From positions 50,842,461 through 50,906,460 of the forward strand of contig CATQJL010000001.1 of the NCBI GenBank assembly GCA_958299035.1: DNA of 64,000 bases. Reading direction: 5' to 3'. This DNA comes from Cylicocyclus nassatus (taxonomy: Eukaryota; Nematoda; Chromadorea; Rhabditida; Strongylidae). Below the pieces are notes generated by a model. The model was not told the origin of the DNA. It searched no databases and worked only from the letters and a program-made list of their open reading frames with translations. This document shows, piece after piece, positions 36,792-48,253 of the stretch (position 1 is its first letter; each line of letters begins with the position of its first letter). Both the position numbers and the translations under genes were made by a program.

Positions 36792-38690
36792 TATAATATA
36801 GATCAAATACTCGACACCACACTATCAGCTTGTTCAGACAATGTATAAAGAACATACTTCTTATTTCCTGTCCCAAAATAAAGTGAGCTTTACGTTGATA
36901 CATGGTCATACGTAATTTCTGTTTTGGTTTTTGGTTATTCATATCGATTGGTTCTTGAGATGAAGCTGAGCAAGTAATAATTTCCTGTTATTTATTATAA
37001 AAGTAATTCAATTCTTCAAGGTGATCTCAGCTGGAAACAATTTCCTGTGTTCAATTACTTTTGTAGTCTGAGGAAATTGCACTTTTTTTCTTCTTTACGA
37101 CATCAACTGCCTGATTTTTTAAAATACTAAATGAGTAGAATTTGACAAATGCAATAGTTGTCAACGCGAAACTGCTACTGTATATCTTGCCATGCAACTA
37201 TCACTTTTATGGAACGTGGGTATGCACTGAATGAGATATTCTCTCACATGAGCTATTTGCAAGTGTAATGTACTTACGGTATTGTCCTGTCGTGAGAGTT
37301 CGACATTTCCACATATTACAGATTGATTCGTCTGAAATCTCATTATTCCGAAAATTGCGTTTAAGTAGAAGCTTTCATGGATAAGTCCGACAGAGAAGTA
37401 ACGAAGTACTTTTGCGCGTTTGAGTTCCCCTTAAATTCTGTTCGTAAGAATTCATCTTCACTTTATATTGTTATATTGTTGCTTAATAAATAGATATTTT
37501 TTCTTATATTATACTCGTTCTTCAACTTTTGATTGTTCATGTTGCTGTGTTTCGTAACAAAATTTCTAAGTTCTTTTAACATTTTTTTCATTTGTCGTGG
37601 CTCGAATGATCTGGGCCAGTAGTAATCCCCCCGACCTGGCGGCAGGTCTCGTTGGCAGGTCGCTGGCACCTTTTCCGTGAAGTGGTCAGAAACTAAAACC
37701 CTAAATTTAGGCCGTCCCAGGCCTTTTTCCAAAAAATTTCTTGACGAAGATGCCGCCTCGACTCTGTAGAAAATTCCATAGAAATCTGCGGTTTTAGAAA
37801 TCCTTCTGTAGAAAAATATTTGGAAGCGCAGAAGGAGCTGCCGGCAACTTCGCGATGTCAGTTGCCGGCAACCTGCCGGCAGCTCGTCGAAATCCGCGAG
37901 ATGGCAGCTGCCGGCAGGTCAGAGAGCACGGAAAATAGCGTGCTCTTTTGAGAGAGGGAGCTGCCGGCATCTCGACGTGCCCCTACCACGTCGAGGTGGT
38001 GGCACCTTTGCCGACGGCGTCTGTGAGTTTGCGAATTGCGGCGATATCACACAATTTACGTCAGGCGAAAAAATCAAAAAACTCTGTTTGTTCAAAAAAA
38101 CTATCATTTTTTCTCATTATATGAGTTTTTCTTTTTTGAAACGATGATTTTCTTACAGAGAAAAAATCTAGTCATCCCTTAGAACCACAAAGAACACTAT
38201 CTTTTTTGACAATCCCTTCTAAATCTCGTTTGCACCGATTTCGCCTCTCTCTCGCTCATATCAATCAGCTGTTCTTTCAGGTCAAAGTTTCTCACGCATT
38301 GTATTGATCCCACTTACAGGCGGCCACTTACCGGTGCGTTCCCCCTATTGCTGGTGCAAACGGCAACTGCTGACCAAATGGTCGAACTGTTAACGTTGTG
38401 GCACTTCAAGTTAACGCACATAGGTTCGATCGCGCGCGAGGTAGCAGTTTTGCGGCTGTGTGCGTCATCAAAATTTGATGTGCGAAATGATTGCGCACTA
38501 AGGTTATACATAAGATTATTAAATCCTACATCACTCCACGAGCTGCCGTCGATGATGGCAATTTCCCCGCGATGTGTGCCTACCTGCCGACATCTTTGAT
38601 GCCACCAGGTAGGGTAGACTACTACGGGCCCTGAAGTTAAAGTCCTTCAATTTCAGATAGGTGTTTAATATTTACCATTTATCCCAATAT
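36792..38690. other. Gene-free stretch with a GC-rich CTGCCGGCA cluster
   Basis: No supported gene. At 37615-38010 there are many copies of GCCGGCA/TGCCGGC, including an inverted pair around 37848-37885, resembling a decayed foldback. The rest is AT-rich without structure I can support. Confidence 0.4.
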
Positions 38691-38970
38691 TGGGTTGTAA
38701 CATAATAAGTCTTGTTACACTTTGACTTCTTAGGGCGCTAAGTCATACAGTTTACATTTTCAATAGGGTTGCAAGACACCATTCCGTAGAGCAAGGAAAG
38801 CTCTACAAGATGGTCTGCAAAATTTCGCACCAACTTCGAACACACCGTAATTTTGCATACAAAATCTGAGCCGTACTAAGGCTCAAAAAATTGCGAAAAA
38901 TTTATATTCTCATTCAAAAAAGCCTACGAATAACCAACTGCTCACAATGCACCATTACATTATACACTCA

Positions 38971-39760
38971 TATAGGGCATACCAACCACCATCGGTCGTG
39001 GATAACCGGGGGATGAGGCTACAAGGGCGCGACGCAGGCGGCGAAATTAGTACTTGAGCGCGAAAGCGTCTGCTGGTAGATGTGTGGCTAGGGTTAGATT
39101 ATCGCTGTTTTCCAAAATTTCTTGCTGATTTGTAAAGAAGCTTCTCTCGCATTTCTGTCGAACTTTATTTCGTACTTGATTGTAAGTTGGATTATCGTGT
39201 TTTTCATATTTCACGCGATAGCAGCATGAGCACCCTGAAACTTCTTTTCTTCCAAATCGGCAAAGGAAAAGAAAATGCAGTTTGTGTGACGGTTCGAAAT
39301 TGACACTTTGATTCTATCAATTTTGAAATTAGGAGACTTGAGAACGTTGCACACGTTGTTTAACAAATTTGAACATGTTTCTCCTTCAATCTCTAGAGGT
39401 AAACCAACTAGACGGGTGAAAAACAATAATATTTTCTACTCATGCTTGTGCAAAGCGTGCTCGAGTCCCTCAACTCAGAATGGATGATAACCTGCACATG
39501 TATGAGCAAAATATTCGTTTCACCATCTTGAATACGCTTCATTCGAACACGCCACCATCTGAATGGTTAGTAATCGATACGAGCACCGAATCTGATGCTT
39601 AGCTAGAGGATAGAAGGTAAGCACGGGTTGAATTATCGCCATAAATCTAGGATCAAGGCTAGCTTTCGCGCTCGGGTGCAATCTCCTTCGCTCACGTCGC
39701 GCGCGCACGCTGCCTCATCCCCTGGGTACCCACGACCGATGGCAGCTGGTATGCCCTATA
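38971..39760. mobile_element. Foldback nested element 1 (TATAGGGCATACCA)
   Basis: TATAGGGCATACCA at 38971 mirrors TGGTATGCCCTATA ending 39760; inner ATCGGTCGTGG / CCACGACCGAT and GCGCTCAAGT-type blocks are inverted. GC-rich arms, AT-rich core. Confidence 0.75.
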
Positions 39761-39762
39761 TG

Positions 39763-40127
39763 TACCGTTCCTGTATTTTTTCCTCGTTTGAAAATCCAGA
39801 AAACGAAAGTTTTCATGTTTATACAAAAACGAAGCTATGCTGTTGCCACTCATGTAATTTTGTACCAAGGCCTTTAGGAGTATAACCGTATATTTTTGAT
39901 TTTTCACAGGACCTAGTTTTCGAAAATTACCGAATTTAGTTCCCCCGGGTGTTATATGCTAAAATCAATAGTTCTCGAAAACTAGGACTTGTGGAAAGCT
40001 GAAAATTTACGGTTATTCTCTAAGGGCTTGTAGTATACAAGTAGATGAGTGGAAGCTTTGTTTTCGTATAAACATGAGAATCTTCGTTTTCTCATCTTCT
40101 AGATGAAGAAGAAATACATGAACGGTA
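39763..40127. mobile_element. Foldback nested element 2 (TACCGTTCCTGTA)
   Basis: TACCGTTCCTGTATTTTTTC at 39763 mirrors GAAATACATGAACGGTA ending 40127, with inner AACGAAAGTTTTCATGTTTA and AGTTTTCGAAAA blocks inverted. It abuts element 1 with 2 bp between. Confidence 0.75.
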
Positions 40128-40136
40128 TACATAGTA

Positions 40137-41079
40137 CAGGGTGTCCCAAAAGTCTTTGAGCCTAGTATTTCCTCCGCTGAAAATGCATGAAGCAACATAG
40201 AAGCATGAAATTCAGCAGGGAATTTGCGAAGAGCCTACAAAAAACATGATACACTCAGATTTCTGAAAACCCTCCTATGGCCTTTACACAGGCTCTCAGA
40301 CACTTGCGGAATTCATGCACATGGCAGCCAGTAGTTGACATCGAGATTGTCTCACATCTTCTGAAGCAAGCAATCCAGACTGTCCAAAATTTAGCATGGA
40401 ATAGAGCAAACCTTGTTTTCCATTACTGATCACAAAGAAAAGTCAATGGCTTCTTGACCCGGCTATTGAAGGCACGTAAATCTGAGAAGCATAACTGTGA
40501 GATTTGACAAAAGTGTCAAAATGTAGCATTCAAATGTTTGAGAACACCAAGAAAACAGCAATTATGGTGTACCGGGAGTGACTTTAAAGTGGTATTTCAG
40601 TAGGAGATGCAGGGCTTACAGCAAGAATTAGTGACTGAAGCTGATTCGGTGCTGGACTATTCAGCTTTTCCAGGTTTTTGTTTCCGACAACTTTCATTCT
40701 CATTGGAACGGCACAACTTCAGTGTTTGTATCCTAATCCTACTCTAATGAACGAAGGCTATTGATTGATTTTGAACTGTAAATGTAGAGTGAAGCTAGCT
40801 CTCCAATATGCAGTTTGAAAGTCCACAAGAGCTTCAAAGGCAAAAGAGCTGTAAATATTTAAATAGAAGGTGCGTTTCCTTCGGCTTGTCTTCACGATTG
40901 TAGTATTGTTCGCTTCAAGAGGTATATCTGGAGAATGTACAATGTAAACGGTATGATTTTCTTGAAGAACATTGGCAACTAGACGAAGAACTCAAAGGCA
41001 AAATTTGAATGAAAAGCGAGGAATACTAACAAAGTTACTACGTTGAAAAGTTAGGCTTAAGGACTTTTGGGACACGCTG
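40137..41079. mobile_element. Mariner-like foldback nested element 3 (CAGGGTGTCCCAAAAGTC)
   Basis: TA-flanked; CAGGGTGTCCCAAAAGTC at 40137 and its near-complement ending 41079. The next bases (TTTGAGCCTAG) pair with TTAGGCTTAAGGAC. Interior unrelated to the 31072 family. No transposase. Confidence 0.8.
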
Positions 41080-41083
41080 TATA

Positions 41084-42929
41084 TTAGGCTGCTGCATAAG
41101 TTCTGTCCAATTTTTTTGACTTATGTTTGAAGCAGCTGTTTTGAGAAAATTTCATCTCTGATGCGATATTGTTATTATCATTAAAAAGTTTCTTGCTTGT
41201 TTGCTCATTTCTTGCTCTTTCTAAACCATACCAAATTTCAGTGAATTTCTTAGTGTAAGGAGAGTTCAGACCTAAAATCTCCAAGTAGCCGAGGTACGTT
41301 CTCCCCCTAGAAATATTTCTTGCAAGAAATCTCCAAAATGCGCAGTTCAAGTCAGGTCCTCTCACCGGTTGCGTAATAAGGGTGTAGTAGGCTACATAGC
41401 ATATGCACAAGCTCGAGTTTCTAAAGAAAACGTCTTGCTAGTAAAATCTGTTGTCGAACATTGATTTTTTGTATAAAGTTTACAAGCATTAACTTTCTGC
41501 GAATAGAAGTAATTGATGAGTTCAAAGCCGGAGATGTTAGGGTAAAGCAGGGGCTAGCAGGGCCCATCCACCAATTCCTTTTCGGCGCTCACGTCAACTG
41601 CAAAATTTTCAGAATTCGTAAGTAGGCATGCACACATGTGCTGAAGCCAGGGCCCGGCGGGAGGTGGATTTTAGAATTTTGAAAACGATATCTCCTTTGA
41701 AGCCAAAATTTCTTACGACTTCCCCTTTGACCCTATTTTTGATTCCCGTAAGTCCCTGACAAACAGATATACACAAATAATAAGATGGGCGGCCTCAGCG
41801 CTTATTATAGTAGTACTACCTGGCTTTCCTGGTCCAGCCCGGGTCATCAAAATTTTAGCTCAATGGGTTCATCCGCAAAGGAATCTATAAAAAACATAGG
41901 GTCAAGATTTGCACAAACTTTGACGTTTATATATCTAAGATACTACTCATTCATTAGTCAGCTGCGAAACTTTACAATTTACAACAACCGATTGCGATTG
42001 CAGCGCGCTTTCCGAGGCCGATCATAACGCTGTGAACCCTATTTGGGGCTGTATCGAAGCGGTGCCTTGGTAATTTTGGAAGCGGATTTGAACATATAGT
42101 AATACTCTCGACCTAGTCCACATTTATGTGAAGAATCCGGGAAATTATGTGAAGGGAAGCAGGGAGCCACCCCAGGTGGCTCCCAGGTGGCGCGGGAGCC
42201 AAATTTCGAAAAACACTTACTCATAATTCTTCATACTTTTTTTGTGCTCATGGTCCTCCAACTACACAGCAAATTTGGTGCCATATCGTTACTTGTGCGC
42301 TGAAAACGAGCCTATTTTGTTATTTTCCTGTTAGAAGAATTGCGATTTGAATTCCCGCTGCGGGCAGGCTAGCAATCGTAGCACAGAATCTTCACATTGC
42401 TGGAATCTAAGTTCATAGGACAGTAGCATCAACAAGGAATGATGAATAAAGAATGATATGTGCACTGTTTGTCGGTAAACAAAAGGGAAGTCGTATTTTG
42501 GGGTCGGCCAAAAACGATATCCAGCTTGTGAAAGCGCCACCCCCGCCGTTCCCTGGCTGAAGCGAGGTCACAAAGGTTTCTTTTTTGCTTGGTCAAAAAA
42601 ATCTTTCAGCAACGCAGACCCTATGTGCTCTTTTATGTTAATAATAATCTGCGAAAGTTTCTCTATCTATGCATTGTTAGACAAGATGCCTATTAATTCT
42701 CATAAGGGAGTATTGCCATGTCAAAAAAGACAGTTTCGAAGAAAAAATGCTGTGAAGTTTTTGGGTTTTTGCTTCGTCCTTAACGAGGATTTTCGCAAGT
42801 CTCAATATGTGTCTGATAGCCAAGGAACTGCTACCCCAAGTAAACAAGATCTTGGAATTGACTTTGAGAGAAGTTATGCCATTTTGAACTCAAATATTTG
42901 AATCGGACAGAGCTTATGCAGCAGCTTAA
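41084..42929. mobile_element. Mariner-like foldback nested element 4 (TTAGGCTGCTGCATAAG)
   Basis: TTAGGCTGCTGCATAAGTTC at 41084 mirrors GAGCTTATGCAGCAGCTTAA ending 42929; TA on both sides. At 1.85 kb it is the longest TA element here. It carries a copy of the GCCAGGGCCCGGC repeat (41650-41760). I found no transposase motif, so it is probably non-autonomous or gutted. Confidence 0.75.
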
Positions 42930-43369
42930 TATGAGTGTCTAATGTAGTGTGCAATTTTTGTGAGCATAGTGTGCAATTTTTGTGAGCTGGGATTCGTTGA
43001 TTTTTTAAACGAAAATATGAATTTTTCGCGATTTTTTGAGGTGTGAGTAGGCTCAGATATTGGATGCAAACTTACTTGGGTCGAAGTTGGTGCGAAATTT
43101 TGCAGACCATCTTGTAGAGCTCGCTTTGCTTTATGGAATAATGCCCTAGACTCCTATTGAACATGTGATTTATGACTTATCGCCGTAAGAAGTAAGAATT
43201 CAGCGAAACTAACGTTACAACCTGATAATTAAGATCATGATCCTATCAACTGTGCAAGATATACTTCATTCAAACTCATTTTCCAAAAAAACGAAACCTA
43301 ATCCATGCAGACGCGCCCCTGTCAAAACACTATGATAAAGGTCCTTCTCTATCACTGTACAACCTTTTC

Positions 43370-43640
43370 CTGTGCCCGTTTCTATATGCCAACTCCTTAA
43401 CCTCGTTTTGTTGTCGAAATCAGCATGTTCATTTACCCAATGTGTCAACTCCCAGCCCCGTAGCTTGAAGTTTGCAAAAAAATTGATAAAAATCGATGAA
43501 ACCGACATCGATTGATGACGAAAAGTAGCTTACGGCATCCCTGTGTGCGGAGTTTGGTCCGGGTAGGTTTAGAAAAAGTTTTCTATTCGGAACATACATA
43601 CACACAAACATACATCCAGACAAACAAACATTGAGCTTTA
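43370..43640 (-). repeat. Family B fragment
   Basis: ATCAGCATGTTCATTTACCC, AACTCCCAGCCCCGTAGC, AAAATCGATGAAACCGACAT, GATGACGAAAAGTAGC, TATTCGGAACATACATACAC and a terminal TTTATGTATTTATAAG are in the order of the right arm of 32330-33390. Confidence 0.75.
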
Positions 43641-44028
43641 TGTATTTATAAGAAATTAGCAGGTTCTAGAGCTAACGCTTGTTCTATTTGCCACTTATTG
43701 AATCTTAAGTAATTGGAAATTTCATAATCTGGCTGCATGATCAACTTGAAGTCTAATTATACGAGAATGGGAAAGAGAGCTACTTGGTTGACCTCTGCGA
43801 TATTTAATACCGTTGATCATAGCTAATACAATATTATTTCTGTATTTTAGAAATTGTGCCGTGGAAGTCTGCAAGGTAATGCTTTTGATCAGAGACTGTT
43901 AATCATTTTTGCGAGCCTTCTTCGGCTCCTTCTAAGTTTTAAGTAGATCCAGTGTGAGGGAGGCGCTTCTAAAGTAAAAATTTTCTATCACTCTCCTCAA
44001 AGCCAGAAAATCAATACTTAGAAAATTA
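43641..44028. other. Intergenic, nothing recognised
   Basis: No gene or repeat seen. Confidence 0.35.
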
Positions 44029-45103
44029 TTAGGTTGGCTCGAAAGTTCTGGGACATTTTCGGACCAAATTTGCTACTTCTCGAGACCCAATGCATGGACA
44101 TCCTCGAAAATTTGCGGTTATACTCTCCCTCGCCTGTAGCTGATATTTAAGCAATTGCTCAGATAATTGCCGGGGGCAGGCGGTCCGCAAACTCGCGCTT
44201 TTCTGCAGGCGGTCAGCAGAATTTTGGGGCGTGGCCAAACCTTCAGCGGGCGGCACTTCCATATTCTGCCAGCGGGCAGCAATACAGCATTTTTTGCAAG
44301 CGCTCGGCAAATAATTTCTTTCAGCGAGCGCTGCCCAAACTTTCAGCAAGCGCTTGTACTCTTTTTAGGCATTTTCGGGCGTACGTCGAACGCAGGTAAA
44401 ACTCTGTGTGGCAGAGGTGTCACCGTTGGTTTAATTACTCAAGTTTGAGGTACTTTCTCTCAGCGGAAAGTACTTGGGGGTTGCGCGGTCCTCCACAAAG
44501 GACCGTGCGGCCCTCGAAATTTTTGCATATTTTCGCGGAAAGTCCGCGAGAATGCGGCCACTGCGCCGCAGCTAATCCATAAAGAAACCGCGATTGTTCT
44601 TCAAGCTTTCGTCTTTGATTTCGCCAACTTTCTTCCAAATTTCTGCAAGCGGGCCGCAAAAAATCAACGAACTATTGCCGGTGCGCGCTTGCTCAAAATT
44701 CGCATGGCCGCCTGCCCCCGGCGGTTATCTGAGTGGGAGGAGCCTAGGACCAAAGGGGGCGGAGTTTGCCACTTTTTAATCACCTCGATTTTCTTGCTGT
44801 TTAAGCTTAAATTCTGCACAAACTTTGATTGTAAGTATATAAGTATATTTGTACTATAAATTGGAGCATGCGGGGATTTCAAAACGATTATAGAAGCTGG
44901 AGATCTGGGTTAGGTCAAAATCCTATGTTTTGGAATTTTCGCCCGAATTTCCACAGAAAACATTGATGTTGCTTCTGCTTACCATAGTTCTGTAGAGATT
45001 GCTTTCCTCTATTTAATGGTGTGCAGCATGCCCCAATTGATGCATACATCCAAACAAAAACTCTGTCTAAATGCAATGTCCCAGAACTTACGAGCCAACC
45101 TAA
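44029..45103. mobile_element. Mariner-like foldback (TTAGGTTGGCTCGAAAGTT) with GC-rich core
   Basis: TTAGGTTGGCTCGAAAGTTC at 44029 mirrors GAACTTACGAGCCAACCTAA ending 45103; TA both sides. The core (44160-44770) carries repeated GGCGG/GCGGGC runs and its own inverted ends (GCCGGGGGCAGGCGG near 44169, CCGCCTGCCCCCGGC near 44708), so a second foldback is nested inside. Confidence 0.8.
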
Positions 45104-45457
45104 TATAATCTCTATGAACTAAGGACAGCGTAGGTTGATTCGAAGAGTGCAGAAAATTTGATCTTAGGGCATAAAACAATTTTATATCTATGAAATTAGG
45201 CTATATAAAAAATTCGAAAATCTGATAATTGTAATGAAGAGCGGTATGACAACTCTGAATACATTAAAACCCAAATTTGGGCTATTCATTACCAAAATAC
45301 TCACGTTGGAGGCGGAGCCAACTTGGACTTCTACCTTCCGGAGGGTTTTTCGCTTCAGTATTTGTCTTTTGCAGCGAGACTTGGGCGATGGCTTAATTAG
45401 GAACTCCATTGAATGGCATCAAAATCTCACTATTCTCAATTTGGGTTGACGGTACCG

Positions 45458-45868
45458 TTAAAGGCAGTGGCTCGGCAAATCTCGACCTGCTCAAATTCTC
45501 ATTAACCTGGGGTTACCCAATGCGCTGATGCCGAAAATCACTTTAGAGAGCTTGAAAATGGCTAAAACGAGCATTTTTCAACGCCCTTCGCTTTGAAATT
45601 GGACGAGTGGAGGAAGGCTGAAGCCACTGATTCGTGCGAGACCCAATGGTTATAGCGTCGCACCGGGCAGCCTCCAATGGTCAGAGGAGCATTGACAACT
45701 CATCCGAGCGCGTGTAAGATTGGCTTGCGCGTTTAAGTTCAAGGGCAATTTTATCGGCAAGGAAGACATGTTGTACAACTGGAATTGCCGAGTTTCCATA
45801 CGCGGGTGATAAGCAACCTTGCGCGTCAAAACTTGGAAGTCGAGTTTTGCCGATCCACTGCCTTTGAA
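45458..45868. mobile_element. TTAAAGGCAG foldback, chain member 1
   Basis: TTAAAGGCAGTGGCTCGGCA at 45458 mirrors TGCCGATCCACTGCCTTTGAA ending about 45868. Its right end is shared with member 2. Confidence 0.75.
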
Positions 45869-46265
45869 GGCAGTGGATCGGCAAAACTCGACTTCCAAGT
45901 TCCGTGCTGAATCCGAAAATCCACACTGGAAAGCGCGAAAACGGCAAAAAAGGGCTCTAGCGCAGGTGGAACAGGTAGTAGGCGGGATCCTCTCCATTGT
46001 CCATTCCGGAGCGGTCTACTCAATTCCATTAGCCGTCCTAACATCGCTACCGGCCAAGTGCGAATGACTGACTTGAAACCGGAAGCGAGAAGATCGTTCA
46101 CAGTGGGGAGCCCCCCCCCCCACCTGCTGATTTCCCTCCTGTGTTAGAGCCGTTCTTCGGCGTCTTCGCGCTCTCCAATGTGCAATATTGGATTCGGCGT
46201 AGCGAATTGGCCTGGGTAAGCAAAAAATCTCAATATCGAGTTTTTGCCCGGACAATGCCTTCAAA
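45864..46265. mobile_element. TTAAAGGCAG foldback, chain member 2
   Basis: TTGAAGGCAGTGGATCGGCA to TGCCCGGACAATGCCTTCAA. The internal blocks match the element at 693-1152. The junction with member 1 is itself a near-perfect 70-bp palindrome (45831-45900). Confidence 0.8.
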
Positions 46266-46568
46266 GGCAGCGTCTCGGCAAAGTATGGGTAGCAGGATTG
46301 CAAAAACTGCAACGGCAAACTCCCCAACTATTCTATCAGTGATCTGCAGCAAAAAAAGCGCGTCTGGAGGCCCTAAAATTCACTACGCAAGACTTTCGAA
46401 CGCGCCCACTTATACGCATTTCCAGAGATTGCGGACTTGGGGAACTTCGAAAAAAGTTCATTTTCGCCATTTTCACCCACTGAAAAGCCTGAATATGGTT
46501 AAGCATGGTGAGAAGGCTTCAAGGTGAAAAACTGGGAAATCAATTTTTGTCGTGACACTGCCTTTAAA
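46259..46568. mobile_element. TTAAAGGCAG foldback, chain member 3
   Basis: TTCAAAGGCAGCGTCTCGGC at the left and GACACTGCCTTTAAA at the right. Arms are shorter than in the other members. Confidence 0.6.
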
Positions 46569-46999
46569 GGCAGCGTTCACCCAAAATCTGCTCACCCCAG
46601 ATTACTACTTATCCTACTAGCACGCCTTAAACGTAGATCAACCGCTTTGGTCAGGTCCATTAATGTTGCCTGCAAAAGTAGATAACAGAGAGCATTCTCT
46701 TTGCGCTCCGTCCCTTTTTTGCTCTCCACCCGCCCACGAATTGCCCCCGAGACGTGTTCCGACATGACAAGGAATGTCGAGACTTGTGATGTGGCACTGT
46801 TAACACGACGGGATTTCCTGTAACATACGAGAGGACTAGCAGCGGGGCGCTCGTCCATGTCTGCCAAATTAGGACTGTAGAAAAAGGCATTTTGAAGTTT
46901 TTAGGTGATTTGAACCTCATATCCCGAATCAGCACCATGGAAAGGCTCGATGACAATAAAAACATGGAAGACGAAATTTTGGGTCTACGCTGCCTTCAA
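46563..46999. mobile_element. TTAAAGGCAG foldback, chain member 4
   Basis: TTTAAAGGCAGCGTTCACCC with CCAAAATCTG at the left is mirrored by ATTTTGGGTCTACGCTGCCTT at the right. Confidence 0.65.
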
Positions 47000-47511
47000 G
47001 GGGAGATTTACTTTTGAATAAAGATAGAAATCGACACGTGCCGTGCCGGGTCTTGGGAACGCCTTATATCTCGGTGTTCCGATAAGCATACCTCATTTTC
47101 TACTCTCGAAGGTTGTACTATCTTAATATCCTAGCGTAATGGAAAGCAGTGCTTCGTTATATGAGTTGGTTTTTTATTTCCTGTATGATCTGTGATCTCC
47201 TAAGTCGCCACTCTTTTCAATTCTTTTTATAAAGTTGCTCTAATTATTATGGCATTGCTGAGCATGTTTCAAATGGAAGAATAGCAGAAAGAAGTTTTGA
47301 GTTTGATAAACTCCGAGCGAACTTCGTGGAGATTTCGCCATCGTGAGATTTCATTTTTTTACCACAAGGCAAAAGGATGTCATCATTATGTAAAGAATCA
47401 GAGTAGTGATGCCTCCCAGAGATGGGTAGAAAACAAGATACAAGATCTTGAACACCAATGTATAAGGCCTCTCCACAATCCCCCTTCCCCAACGAGGACG
47501 TAGGTGCATAT
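47000..47511. other. Intergenic, nothing recognised
   Basis: No supported gene; short open frames only. Confidence 0.35.
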
Positions 47512-47867
47512 CAGTGGCGGCCAAGGGGCTGGGGCGGAGAGGGCGCCCCACCCCCTCCGGGAATGGGTCGCGAAATTTTTGGAATTTACTTACATGGGTT
47601 ATAAACATGTGCAAGTGACTTGTTTATTCTTGTAAACAATAAAAAAAATTTTTAAAATCTTTCAAAAATTCGAAATAGCCTTGCAAAAAATTTTTTCGAC
47701 AGCCACGCCCCCTTTTTCAGGATTTTTGGGGTTATGGACCCGCAAAATTCTGGGAAGCACCCCAAAAAAATTTTCGGAGTGCGTGGCTAACGCCGCTCAC
47801 CTTCATTTAAAAAAAATTTTTGCCCCTCCCCCCCCCCCCCCCGGTTCGAAATCCTGGGACCGCCACT
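47512..47867. mobile_element. hAT-like MITE, second copy
   Basis: CAGTGGCGG at the left, CCGCCACT at the right. The interior (GAATGGGTCGCGAAATTTTT, GTGACTTGTTTATT, CACGCCCCCTTTTTC, CGAAATCCTGGGACCGCCAC) matches 24404-24762. Flanks GTGCATAT and ATGCATAC share six of eight bases. Confidence 0.85.
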
Positions 47868-47974
47868 ATGCATACAAGCAAAAATAAAAGATGAAGTTAG
47901 GTTATCACTAGTATGCGCCAAGCGTACTTTCCACAGTAGAGAGGATATCGTATGCTATATATCCTCAAAATGAC

Positions 47975-48253
47975 TTGCGGAGATGCACTGATCAGATCAA
48001 TGCTGAAACTTCTGCAGATCATAGTAGCGATCTATCGTCACCTCGTTCAACAGCTTTCGTAGGAAGAGACACCCTGATTTTTTATAATACCGGTCACAGT
48101 GCCCCTATAAGGATATCCTGTAAAATTCAGACAGAAGTCCAAGTCTGTAAATTTGGAACCGCTAATGACACAGCCATGCAACTGAAAAAGAACTATGAAA
48201 ACGAAACAATCGAAAGAGTAGAGGTCTGTGAAGCGCATATAAACAAGGTGTAG
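47975..48253 (+). CDS. Open frame of 92 aa, unrecognised
   Basis: The longest uninterrupted frame in a non-repeat stretch here. The middle (DTLIFYNTGHSAPIRISCKI) reads as a possible beta-rich segment, the end as a charged helix. A second frame with an ATG and a good GTAGGA donor (about 47971-48059) overlaps it. No start context, partner exon or family is evident, so it may be spurious. Confidence 0.2.
   Translation: MRRCTDQINAETSADHSSDLSSPRSTAFVGRDTLIFYNTGHSAPIRISCKIQTEVQVCKFGTANDTAMQLKKNYENETIERVEVCEAHINKV

Larger units (their letters stand above)
38691..43224. mobile_element. Foldback element split by four other elements
   Basis: Left arm 38691-38970 (GGGTTGTAAC, ATAAGTC, CAATAGGG, CTCTACAAGATGGTCTGCAA, AATTTCGCACCAACTTCGA, ending CACTCATA) is matched inverted at 42930-43224, including AAGATGGTCTGCAAAATTTC. 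The arms meet in the same CACTCATAT sequence, so everything from 38971 to 42929 was inserted at or near the loop. Confidence 0.8.

Noticed and set aside
41084..42929. Possible mariner transposase in the longest TA element
   Set aside because: The frames at 41084-41410 and 42623-42901 show no DDD/DDE-type motif or helix-turn-helix that I can recognise.
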